Of a stretch of DNA of 7,946 bases, positions 1 through 6,681 are shown piece after piece (the first letter of the stretch is position 1; the number at the start of each line of letters is the position of its first letter). Under the pieces are notes generated by a model. The model was not told the origin of the DNA. It saw nothing but the letters and a program-made list of their open reading frames with translations, and did not search any database. The stretch lies in contig JAJRTX010000298.1 of the NCBI GenBank assembly GCA_021545665.1, positions 1 through 7,946 of the forward strand, in the 5' to 3' direction. This stretch comes from Zetaproteobacteria bacterium (GTDB lineage Bacteria; Pseudomonadota; Zetaproteobacteria; Mariprofundales; Mariprofundaceae). Made by a program: the position numbers and the translations under genes.

Positions 1-28
1 AACCAATAAATCTAATCATTCTTTTCAT
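1..28 (-). CDS. 5' end of an unrecognised gene downstream of smc (partial)
   Basis: Only the start of this gene is inside the window. Reading the minus strand from position 28, the codons give MKRMIRFIG and then run off the left edge. The start is supported by an almost ideal Shine-Dalgarno sequence (AAGGAGGTGA) just upstream. A basic N-terminus followed by hydrophobic residues would fit a signal peptide or membrane anchor, but nine residues are too few to name a family. In many Gammaproteobacteria zipA follows smc; these residues do not look like a ZipA N-terminus, so I make no such claim. The gene lies about 127 nt downstream of the smc stop codon on the same strand, behind a structured leader, so it probably has its own control even if it is also reached by smc read-through. 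A second in-frame ATG is codon 4. Confidence 0.6.
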
Positions 29-133
29 GGTGACTCACCTCCTTGATTATGGCTCTGCCTTATCAGCAAAGTCCGGTAAGGATAATCCACGTACCTCAAG
101 GGTGGTGAGTCATCCCTTTCAAGAGGGAGCCAT
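29..133 (-). promoter_or_regulatory. Structured 5' leader with interleaved helices that can hide the RBS (riboswitch-like candidate)
   Basis: On the minus strand this leader can form several helices. Helix A pairs ATGGCTC (133 to 127) with GAGCCAT (55 to 49), 7 perfect base pairs. Helix B pairs TGACTCACC (112 to 104) with GGTGAGTCA (39 to 31), 9 perfect base pairs, and continues after a small AC/A internal loop with CCTTGA (101 to 96) against TCAAGG (46 to 41), 6 more pairs. Helix B covers the AAGGAGGTGA ribosome binding site. The arms come in the order A5', B5', A3', B3', so the helices form a pseudoknot or exclude each other. Smaller hairpins are possible at 113-128 (TCCCT/AGGGA) and 58-81 (CCTTA/TAAGG). 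The pairings are read directly from the sequence; the regulatory role is inference. I see no match to the FMN, TPP, c-di-GMP-I, fluoride or SAH riboswitch cores as I know them. Confidence 0.45.
35..44 (-). promoter_or_regulatory. Very strong Shine-Dalgarno site of the left-edge gene
   Basis: The minus strand reads AAGGAGGTGA from 44 to 35, six bases before the ATG at 28-26. It is complementary to nearly the whole anti-Shine-Dalgarno tail of 16S rRNA. It fixes the start of the partial gene. The same bases form one arm of helix B in the leader, so access to this site could be the point of control. Confidence 0.7.
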
Positions 134-155
134 GATGTCTAGACCGGGTATCAGT

Positions 156-3100
156 TCAGCTCGGTACGGATTCCATATCTACGGCAACAATGCGTGAGAC
201 GCCGGGTTCGGGCATGGAGACACCGATCAGGCGGTCGGCTTGTTGCATGGTGATTTTGTTGTGGGTGATCGACAGGAATTGAACGCGGTCGGCCAGTTCG
301 CGCACCATTTCGCCATAGCGGCCGACATTGGCATCATCCAGCGGCGCATCCACTTCATCGAGCACGCAAAACGGCGCCGGTTTAATTTTGAAAATCGAAA
401 ATACGAGGGCCACTGCGGTCAGCGCTTTTTCACCGCCGGAGAGCAGGCCGATATCCTGTAGACGCTTGCCCGGAGGCTGGGCAATGATTTCAACACCGGC
501 AGTGAGGATATCATCTGAATCCAGGCACAATTCAGCACGACCACCACCAAATAGTTGCGGGAAAGTTTTCTTGAAAATAGCATTGGTTTGCTCAAACACC
601 TCGTGGAAACGTTGCTTGGTGGTGCGATCAATACGGCTGATTGTGTCGGCCAGCGTGCCCAGACTGGCTTCAAGGTCGGCGGCCTGTTCGGCGAGAAAAT
701 TCTCGCGTTCGAAAGCCAAATCATATTCTTCAATGGCCAGCAAATTCACCGGCCCGAAACGGCCCAGTCGTTCTTCCAGTACTCGGGCGCGGTTGAGAAT
801 GATTTCGGCATCATCCTGAATGTCCATTTCATCGATCTGCTCCAGCAGGGCAGCAGCTGAGAGCTGGCATCTATGCAGGATTTCATCTTCCACATCCTGC
901 AGGCGCGTGGCTTCCTGTGCCTGAGTCACCTCAACGCCCTGGCGCTGCTCTGATGCAAGCTGTTGTTGCTGCCGTGCCAGCCGTTCCGCTCGCTCTGCCT
1001 CATGCTGTGCCTGTTGTAATTCATGGCCACCCTGACGCACTGCATTCATGGCCTTGTGCGCAGCATCAACAGCCGTAGCTGCATCGGCCAGTGCCTGATC
1101 CAGATCGCTCCTGTTGCTGGCCTTGCTTAGCTCATCTTCCGCCTGCCCAAGGCGTAAAGCATCTGTCTGTTGTTGCCCATTCAGTCTATCCTGCTCATCT
1201 GATAAACGCTGATGTTCACGGCTCAGGTTATCTCTGGCCTGAGCAAACAAAGCCAGTGCCTGTTCTGCCTGTGCCAGCTGTGTACGGGCCAGATTCAGAG
1301 CCTGTTCAGCTGTTTGCAACTGCTGATTTTGTTCATCCAGCTGTGTTTTAGCGTGATCAATCTGATCCTGATCCACATTACCTGCGGCATCTATTTGTGA
1401 CTGCCAGTGACCGCGCTCTTCAAACACTTCCGTCAGATCCGATTGCAGCCGCTGTTGACGCTCATGCAGGGCATTGCCTTCTGTCTGCAAGCGGCTTACC
1501 AGCGCCTCGGCTGCATGGTGTTCACTTTCACTTCTGGCCGCGCTCAAATGTGTTTGTTGCCAAACTTCCTGCTGCTTCTCCAGTGCCGCTTCTGCCTGTA
1601 TAAAATGTTGCGTAACCTGAGTCAGGGTGGACTCAGCCTGAAACAACCCGGCTTCTTTTTCACGAAGCTGGCGCTGTGTTGTGATGCGCTTTGCGCCGCG
1701 ATTGCCAGCCGGCGGGATAAGCCAGCCATTGGGCTCATAACGCCAGCCATCGCGACTGACACGATAAACACCGGTAGTCGGGCCATCTTTGATATCGTCA
1801 ATCAGTAATACCGGCGCAAACACGTCAAACAAAGGATGATCAGCCTGCAATCCCATGACATCGGCAAGTGAGCCTGTAGCAGAAGCCGCTGCCGCTTGAT
1901 TACTGCCAAATAGTGCGATGGGTGTATCGGCAGCCAAATCCAGAGTCTGCTGCCAGTTTTTCAGATCAGGGTTGGCCGGAATGCGAACATCAGCAGAGCG
2001 GCCACGCAGTGCAGCAGCCACGGCGGCTTCCAGTCCCTCGGGCACATCCAGTGATTCATCCATCCAGATTGCACCTTTGGCACGTAGCGCATCGCGAAAT
2101 GCATCTGAAATATCCTGATTTTTGCAGCGCCCGCGCAGTTCCTGCACCAGCCCTTTAAGCTCACGCAGTCCCGTTTCCTTTTCCGACAGGGCAAACATAG
2201 CTGATTCACGTTCAGCCCGGCAGGAATCCAGTTGCTGCTGAGCGCTGCTCAAATCCGATTCATGCTGTAACTTGTTGTTTCTGGCTTGTGCCAGTGCTGT
2301 GTCTGCATGCTCTGATGCAGTGCTATGTTCATTGATTTGTTGCTTCACTTCCAACAGTCGCACGTTCAGTTTCTGTTCCCTGTCATCAAGACGGAGCAGG
2401 GACTGTTCGGCTTTTTTCTTTTGCAATTGGACTTGTTCACTGCTCTGGCGCAGGCGCTCATAGTCGGCCAACAGGGCATCGCGCTCTAATCCCGCCTGCT
2501 GATACAACTGATGTGATGTTGCGACTGCGGCTGTTGCATCCAGTTTCTGAGTCTGAAGTGCAACATCATTCTGCTGTGCCAGTTCTGCTTCCAGCCTGGC
2601 AGCCTCATCACTGAGCCTCAGCTGTTGTTGCTGCGCATCTTCAATGCGACCTTGCAGGGTGATTTTGCGCTCTACCAGCAAGCGCCGTTCACCAGATATG
2701 CGTTCAGCCTGCTGTTGCAGATCAGCACGTTGCCTTTCGGCCTGGCGCAGCTGATCCTGAACAAGCTGTGCCTGCTGTTCATGGCTGACAAGCTGTCCTC
2801 GCGCACTGGCCACAGTTTTTTCGGCTGCTGCCAGATGGCTGCCAGTTTCTGCTTCGAGACTGCGCATCTGAACCAGTTGTTGTTCAGAATCTCTGAATTT
2901 TGCCTGCAACTCCTGATAGCGCAGTCCCAGACTGACAGACTGCAAACGACTGAATTCATCCTGTAATTTTTTAAAGCGTTCAGCTCGCGAAGCCTGTTGT
3001 TTGAGACTGCGGCACTGTTTCCGCACCTCTTCCAGCAGATCAATGGCCCGATCCAGATTCTGCCGTGTATCCTTCATCCTGCGTTCTGCTTCACGACGGC

Positions 3101-3626
3101 GGGAGCGGTATTTCATAACACCTGCCGCTTCTTCAAAAATTAGCCGTCGTTCTTCAGGCCTGGCCGTAACCATACGGGCAATAGAGCCCTGCTCAACAAT
3201 TGCATAAGCCCGCGTAGAAATGCCGGTATCGAGAAACAGGTCAACAATATCCTTAATTCTGACCATTTTACCATTGATGAATGCATCAGAGCCCCCATCC
3301 CGGATCAGGCGGCGACGAATACTGATTTCGTTCAGCTCATGATAAGGGCTGGGAAGTGCTCCCTTTTCGACGGCAAAGGTCAGTTCCACATCGCAAATAG
3401 CAACCGGTGGCCTGGTCTCCGAGCCCTGAAAAATCAGGTCATCCATAACGCCACCGCGTAGATGTCTGGCCGAGTGTTCGCCAAGCACCCAACGCAGCGC
3501 ATCAACAATGTTGGATTTGCCACAACCATTCGGCCCTACAATCGATGTGATCCCCTGACCGAATTCAATTCGGGTTGGATCAACGAACGACTTGAAACCG
3601 GCGAGATCCAGCCGCTTGAGCCTCAT
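156..3626 (-). CDS. smc: Chromosome segregation/condensation protein SMC
   Basis: SMC is the ATPase core of the bacterial condensin that, with ScpA and ScpB, organises and segregates the nucleoid. The 1156-residue product has the complete five-part layout and normal length. The N-terminal head carries Walker A GPNGCGKS (residues 31-38). A first long, Gln/Glu/Arg-rich coiled coil runs from about 170 to 500, the globular hinge from about 500 to 650, and a second coiled coil to about 1010. The C-terminal head has the ABC signature LLSGGEKALTA (about 1058), Walker B with FCVLDEVDAPLDD (about 1085-1097) and the switch histidine in SITHNK. The ATG start is right because MRLKRLDLAGFKSF is the usual SMC N-terminus. 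Its RBS is weak: only AGG about 11 nt upstream. scpA and scpB are not in the window. No truncation or frameshift is seen. Confidence 0.98.
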   Translation of the reverse strand: MRLKRLDLAGFKSFVDPTRIEFGQGITSIVGPNGCGKSNIVDALRWVLGEHSARHLRGGVMDDLIFQGSETRPPVAICDVELTFAVEKGALPSPYHELNEISIRRRLIRDGGSDAFINGKMVRIKDIVDLFLDTGISTRAYAIVEQGSIARMVTARPEERRLIFEEAAGVMKYRSRRREAERRMKDTRQNLDRAIDLLEEVRKQCRSLKQQASRAERFKKLQDEFSRLQSVSLGLRYQELQAKFRDSEQQLVQMRSLEAETGSHLAAAEKTVASARGQLVSHEQQAQLVQDQLRQAERQRADLQQQAERISGERRLLVERKITLQGRIEDAQQQQLRLSDEAARLEAELAQQNDVALQTQKLDATAAVATSHQLYQQAGLERDALLADYERLRQSSEQVQLQKKKAEQSLLRLDDREQKLNVRLLEVKQQINEHSTASEHADTALAQARNNKLQHESDLSSAQQQLDSCRAERESAMFALSEKETGLRELKGLVQELRGRCKNQDISDAFRDALRAKGAIWMDESLDVPEGLEAAVAAALRGRSADVRIPANPDLKNWQQTLDLAADTPIALFGSNQAAAASATGSLADVMGLQADHPLFDVFAPVLLIDDIKDGPTTGVYRVSRDGWRYEPNGWLIPPAGNRGAKRITTQRQLREKEAGLFQAESTLTQVTQHFIQAEAALEKQQEVWQQTHLSAARSESEHHAAEALVSRLQTEGNALHERQQRLQSDLTEVFEERGHWQSQIDAAGNVDQDQIDHAKTQLDEQNQQLQTAEQALNLARTQLAQAEQALALFAQARDNLSREHQRLSDEQDRLNGQQQTDALRLGQAEDELSKASNRSDLDQALADAATAVDAAHKAMNAVRQGGHELQQAQHEAERAERLARQQQQLASEQRQGVEVTQAQEATRLQDVEDEILHRCQLSAAALLEQIDEMDIQDDAEIILNRARVLEERLGRFGPVNLLAIEEYDLAFERENFLAEQAADLEASLGTLADTISRIDRTTKQRFHEVFEQTNAIFKKTFPQLFGGGRAELCLDSDDILTAGVEIIAQPPGKRLQDIGLLSGGEKALTAVALVFSIFKIKPAPFCVLDEVDAPLDDANVGRYGEMVRELADRVQFLSITHNKITMQQADRLIGVSMPEPGVSRIVAVDMESVPS

Positions 3627-3738
3627 GAGTGTAACAACCTGCGCAGATTGACGGGTAAAAAGACCCTCTCCCTATTCATGGGGCACAGAGTCGCAGGAAC
3701 AACGATCTATTTCAAGATGAGTTGGTAAGTTAGATATT

Positions 3739-3758
3739 GGAGGTGGGGAGTCAGGAGG
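3739..3758 (+). repeat. G-rich tract between smc and the permease gene
   Basis: The plus strand holds six GG or GGGG runs in 20 nt just beyond the permease stop codon, at 3739-3740, 3742-3743, 3745-3748, 3754-3755 and 3757-3758 with short spacers. A two-layer G-quadruplex is conceivable on this strand. The smc transcript would carry the C-rich complement. Part of the tract, GGAGGTG then GAGTCA, resembles the RBS region of the left-edge gene in inverted orientation. No function is shown. The rest of the 139-nt gap (3627-3765) has no clear terminator and no convincing promoter. Confidence 0.25.
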
Positions 3759-3765
3759 TTTCGCT

Positions 3766-4455
3766 TCACGCCTCATTCTTCATTTTATTGAGATGATTCA
3801 TCATCAGGAAACTGACCATACAGGCAGAGAAACTGGAGGTAACGATCATGTATAAAATGATCAACTGCGCGACTGCCGCATCGAGTGCCGGAGCTCCCGC
3901 CAGTACCATGCCAACAAAGATGCCGGGCATATGCACAAGCCCAACCATGCGCAGGGTATCAATGGTCGGAATCATGGCGGTTTTTATACCATCCAGGGAT
4001 TTGCTGCCAGATCTCACTCGCTCCAGCATAATCGAAATTGCATTCATGCCGTTGGCAGCAATCATGCTGCCAAGTGGTACGAGCGTTCGCGTCTCATCAC
4101 CAATCGAACCGGTTAACGCCAGCCACGGCAAGGTAATCAAACATGCGCAAACCAGACCTATGCTACTGGCAAGCCAGACATGAGTTGAGCCATCGAAATG
4201 TCCTGCGCTGTTGTGTCCGGCCATTATGCAGAAACCAATAATAATGAGTGCCTGAGCAAGATGTGACTGGATATCAAAAATCCAGTGCAAAATAAAGGCA
4301 AGAGCCAGCAATTGCAATAAGCCACGCAGTGATGCAATCAGCATGCGGCTGGATAAACCAAGACGCTCACGCCATGACCAGAATGTTACTCCGGCTAACA
4401 GCAACCAGGCGGCAAAAAGTTTTATCAGAGTATCAAATAATGCTGCATCTGCCAT
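3766..4455 (-). CDS. FetB/UPF0014-family ABC-type permease, short-loop variant
   Basis: This is a 229-residue, roughly seven-helix inner-membrane protein. The family includes E. coli FetB (YbbM), which with the ATPase FetA is linked to iron export. Family hallmarks visible are SLRGLLQLLALAFILHWIF (42-60), the PLGSMIAANGMNAISIMLER block (127-146), and IPTIDTLRMVGLVHMPG (162-178) followed by the GMVLAG helix. An in-frame ATG lies 29 codons upstream (4542), but the start at 4455 is preferred: AAGAGG sits 5 nt before it and the extra residues (with CPGC) are not family-like. The cytoplasmic stretch between LERV and KTAMIPT is only about 10 residues. In FetB-like proteins I know, this loop is about 35 residues and holds a LALGA-type coupling motif, which is absent here. 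No ATPase gene is adjacent, so the partner is unknown. The iron role is inferred from family only. Confidence 0.85.
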   Translation of the reverse strand: MADAALFDTLIKLFAAWLLLAGVTFWSWRERLGLSSRMLIASLRGLLQLLALAFILHWIFDIQSHLAQALIIIGFCIMAGHNSAGHFDGSTHVWLASSIGLVCACLITLPWLALTGSIGDETRTLVPLGSMIAANGMNAISIMLERVRSGSKSLDGIKTAMIPTIDTLRMVGLVHMPGIFVGMVLAGAPALDAAVAQLIILYMIVTSSFSACMVSFLMMNHLNKMKNEA

Positions 4456-4466
4456 TTTAACCTCTT
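4456..4466 (-). promoter_or_regulatory. RBS that sets the permease start
   Basis: The minus strand reads AAGAGG (4466 to 4461), then TTAAA, then the ATG at 4455. This is a well-placed Shine-Dalgarno sequence, whereas the upstream ATG at 4542 has no comparable site. It supports the 229-residue product. Confidence 0.65.
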
Positions 4467-4498
4467 TCCAGCATCCAGGGCAATAATATAAACCCTCA

Positions 4499-4504
4499 AT
4501 TATA
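4499..4504 (-). promoter_or_regulatory. Possible -10 box for the permease gene
   Basis: The minus strand has a consensus TATAAT hexamer (4504 to 4499) about 45 nt upstream of the permease start, in an AT-rich part of the divergent 223-nt gap. I could not find a good TTGACA-like hexamer 16 to 18 nt further upstream, so this is a weak call. The rest of the gap (4505-4650) shows no convincing promoter for the plus-strand gene by eye. Confidence 0.3.
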
Positions 4505-4652
4505 TGGACATCAGAATCAGCGATTGACTGATGTATCCGCATATTATCAAGGAACGCAAATGCTGTCCTCTACAGGGTTCTCTCTCATTCTGTTCTTTCG
4601 TGTAAAAATATGGAGCATGACGGCATATTCGATAGTTTTAATGTGGTAGCAC

Positions 4653-4686
4653 AGGAGTAGTGATGAAAGTAGAATATCATGCATAG
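4653..4686 (+). promoter_or_regulatory. AGGAG RBS and 7-codon leader ORF overlapping the tlpA-like start
   Basis: A good Shine-Dalgarno AGGAG (4653-4657) lies 5 nt before an ATG at 4663. That ATG opens MKVEYHA and stops at TAG (4684-4686). The stop overlaps the first ATG of the TlpA-like gene (4679), which is in another frame. The strongest RBS therefore points at a mini-ORF and not at the main gene, which would suit translational coupling or reinitiation. It may also be chance; seven codons cannot be judged by composition. Confidence 0.35.
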
Positions 4687-5296
4687 GAAATACCCATATA
4701 TGCGATTTATGGTAATCCTTCTGCTTGTTGGCTTGCTGTTGGGCGCATGCAGTAGTGAAACAGAAAAACAAACAACCACAGTCAGTATTGGAAGTGCTTT
4801 GCCAACCATTCAGTTGTTATCAACATCTGGTCAAATCACAGACAGCCAGTCTCTGTTTAAGGATAAAGTGGTTATTCTTAACCTCTGGGCTACCTGGTGT
4901 CCGCCATGCCGCAAGGAAATGCCTGATCTGATCCGCCTTTCTGAACTACTGCCCAAAGACAACTTTCTGGTTGTTGGCATTTCAGTTGATAATAATCTGG
5001 ACGATGTTCAAAGCTACATGAATAAAATGAAGATCCCATTCTCGATATTCTGGGATGCCGGCGGACAGAAGATTGCCTCGCCGATCCTGATGTCCTTCAG
5101 ATATCCTGAAACATTTGTTTTTAATCGTAAAGGCATACTGGTAGAAAAGGTAACCGGCGCATTTCCTTGGGCTTCGCCTGAAATTATTGCCATACTTGAA
5201 GAAATTCAGCATACAGGCAAGGTGCCGAAACCAGTCAAGAGCGTGTCATCCCGGTTAACAGGTGATCCAAAATCAAAATCTAGTGTAGTGCTCTGA
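4679..5296 (+). CDS. TlpA/ResA-type thiol-disulfide oxidoreductase lipoprotein
   Basis: This is an envelope thioredoxin-fold protein that probably reduces disulfides outside the cytoplasm, as TlpA and ResA do for cytochrome c maturation or oxidase copper sites; the client here is unknown. The N-terminus is a lipoprotein signal: a basic start, a Leu/Val-rich core and lipobox LGAC with Cys24. Ser at +2 does not match the Asp retention signal. The redox site is WCPPC (Cys74, Cys77) within LNLWATWCPPCRKEMP, and the cis-proline is Pro143 in RYPETFVFNRKG. A Ser/Lys-rich tail of about 25 residues follows the domain. Starts at 4679 and 4700 (codon 8, MRFMVILLL) are both possible. The second has AGGAAA about 9 nt upstream; the first relies on coupling to the mini-ORF. 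Length is normal. It is monocistronic, divergent from the permease gene and convergent with the phosphatase gene. Confidence 0.93.
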   Translation: MHRKYPYMRFMVILLLVGLLLGACSSETEKQTTTVSIGSALPTIQLLSTSGQITDSQSLFKDKVVILNLWATWCPPCRKEMPDLIRLSELLPKDNFLVVGISVDNNLDDVQSYMNKMKIPFSIFWDAGGQKIASPILMSFRYPETFVFNRKGILVEKVTGAFPWASPEIIAILEEIQHTGKVPKPVKSVSSRLTGDPKSKSSVVL

Positions 5297-5330
5297 ATAG
5301 TATGCATATTAAGACGAGACACTACACTAG
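5280..5330. terminator. Inverted repeat spanning both stop codons of convergent genes (probable terminator)
   Basis: CTAGTGTAGTG (5280-5290) and CACTACACTAG (5320-5330) are perfect 11-bp inverted repeats. With one bulged A, CTC/GAG can add three more pairs, leaving a loop of about 22 nt. The repeat covers the last codons and stop of the TlpA-like gene (TGA 5294-5296) and the stop of the phosphatase gene (TAG at 5329-5327). On the minus strand the stem is followed by ATTTTGATTTTGG, which is T-rich and suits intrinsic termination of the phosphatase transcript. On the plus strand there is no T tract. The stem is not very GC-rich. Confidence 0.55.
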
Positions 5331-6616
5331 CAGTTAGCAGACCTGCTCAGGGCAAGCAGTGTTATATCATCGGCCTGTTCTGCCTGACCAATATATTGTT
5401 GCACTTCTGCAATCAGGAAATCTATACAGGCCTGTGGAGAGTCTGGTGTATTATCGAGCCAGGTGAGCAGTCTCTTCACACCAACCATTCTGCGCAGATG
5501 ATTTCTAGCCTCGGTGATACCGTCGCTGTAGAGCAGAATCATTTCCTTTGTTTGTAGTGCAATAACTTCGCAATCGTACTGTATATCAGTAATAATCCCT
5601 GCTGGTGGTCCGGATGCTCCGCATAATTGCACTTTTTGTTGCTGCTGCAACAGAATAGGGGGTGGATGACCAGCATTGGCAATCTCCATATCGCCTGAAC
5701 TTTGGTTGAGTATCATCAGAATGAGGCTGACAAACATGCCATTACTGGCAGTTTTGCATAGAGAAATATTAAAACGGCCTAGAATTTCACCGGCGGTTCC
5801 ACCTTCCGCTAATTCGGTATGAATATCACGTAAAACAGAGGACATCACCATGGCAGCTGAAACACCCTTGCCGGAAATATCTCCCAGTAAATAAGCCACG
5901 CGCTGATCAGGCATCCTAATTGTGTCGTAAAAATCACCGCCAACTTCATAAGCTGAATTCATATGAAATGCCACTTCATAGCCAGGAACTTCCGGTGCCG
6001 ATTCGGGAAGAAAAGAGCATTGAATGGATTTTGCCAGTTCCAGGTCACGTTGCAGAACTTCCTGCTCCAGCAAGCGCTGATGAGTGCGAGCATTATCAAT
6101 GGCAATTGCTACCATCTGTACAATAGCTTCCATCAGTTTCTCATCTGATGCTGTAAACTTCCCATGACTGCTATTAATCACCTGACTGACGCCAATCAAC
6201 TTGCCGTGAGCAATCAGCGGCGAGCAAATCATATTTAATGTAGTAAAGCCTGTTTCTTTATCATATTCAGCATTAAAGCGAGGATCATTATAAACATCTG
6301 ATAAACGGACGGTTTTCTCAAATTTGGCTGACCAACCTGCAATGCCACAGCCCATAGCAAGACGACAAATTTCCTTTAACTGTTTTTCATTTTTACCTGA
6401 AGAAGCATGGAAGACCAGATCACCGGTTTCATCATCAAGCAAAAACAGTGAGCAGGACTCCGCCTCCATGATAGTCTGGGTAGTTTTCATAATCTGGCTC
6501 AATAACGGCCCCAGATTCAGTTCGCCAGCAATCAACTGATTAATTTCAAGTGCCTTTTGCAGGCGTTCATTGCGCCTTTGGCACTGTTCAAGCAATTCAG
6601 AGTAATTTTGTCCCAT
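5327..6616 (-). CDS. GAF domain-containing SpoIIE/PP2C-type serine phosphatase (RsbU-like)
   Basis: This is a cytoplasmic phosphatase of the kind that dephosphorylates anti-sigma-factor antagonists in partner-switching pathways. The product is 429 residues. After a short helical N-terminus, a GAF sensor domain covers about 35-180 (SCSLFLLDDETGDLVF, then MICSPLI and GVSQVINS). A helical linker (LELAKSIQCSFLP) leads to the PP2C domain, about 210-425. Metal-binding acidic motifs are intact: EVGGDFYD (Asp228), GDISGKG (Asp246), LLYSDGITEA (Asp365) and QADDITLLAL (Asp416, Asp417). GHPPPILL is also present. It should therefore be active. The ATG at 6616 is preferred over an upstream TTG (6637) because AAAGGA sits 6 nt before it. 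There are no membrane segments or receiver domain. No anti-sigma kinase or STAS antagonist gene is in the window, so its target is unknown. It could also act on a non-sigma pathway. Confidence 0.95.
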   Translation of the reverse strand: MGQNYSELLEQCQRRNERLQKALEINQLIAGELNLGPLLSQIMKTTQTIMEAESCSLFLLDDETGDLVFHASSGKNEKQLKEICRLAMGCGIAGWSAKFEKTVRLSDVYNDPRFNAEYDKETGFTTLNMICSPLIAHGKLIGVSQVINSSHGKFTASDEKLMEAIVQMVAIAIDNARTHQRLLEQEVLQRDLELAKSIQCSFLPESAPEVPGYEVAFHMNSAYEVGGDFYDTIRMPDQRVAYLLGDISGKGVSAAMVMSSVLRDIHTELAEGGTAGEILGRFNISLCKTASNGMFVSLILMILNQSSGDMEIANAGHPPPILLQQQQKVQLCGASGPPAGIITDIQYDCEVIALQTKEMILLYSDGITEARNHLRRMVGVKRLLTWLDNTPDSPQACIDFLIAEVQQYIGQAEQADDITLLALSRSANC

Positions 6617-6628
6617 ACTCAATCCTTT
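6617..6628 (-). promoter_or_regulatory. RBS that sets the phosphatase start
   Basis: The minus strand reads AAAGGA (6628 to 6623), TTGAGT, then ATG at 6616. The TTG seven codons upstream overlaps this region and has no equal site. This supports a 429-residue product. Confidence 0.6.
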
Positions 6629-6681
6629 ATCATTCAAAATACGTTATGACTCCTGTATTTCAGGTGATACCAAACAATAAA

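Noticed and set aside
66..76. GCAAAGTCCGG on the plus strand resembles the end of an FMN riboswitch (AAAGTCCGG)
   Set aside because: The other conserved FMN elements are absent, and the strand points away from the gene that owns the leader.
328..819. Long plus-strand open frames inside smc (also 1407-1808, 2625-2966)
   Set aside because: They are antisense to a highly recognisable SMC coding sequence, have no family-like features and no good RBS.
930..2960. CTG/CAG-rich repeats
   Set aside because: They are the codons of the Gln/Leu/Ala-rich SMC coiled coils, not a separate repeat array.
3630..3720. Sigma-70 promoter for smc (TTGAAA near 3710 on the minus strand)
   Set aside because: No acceptable -10 hexamer lies 16-18 nt downstream.
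4456..4542. N-terminal extension of the permease with CPGC, as a possible metal-binding segment
   Set aside because: The RBS supports the later ATG, and family members do not carry this segment; one CxxC alone is weak.
4547..4809. Minus-strand open frames of 74 codons upstream of the permease and opposite the TlpA-like start
   Set aside because: They overlap the intergenic control region and the lipoprotein gene antisense; composition and RBS do not support coding.
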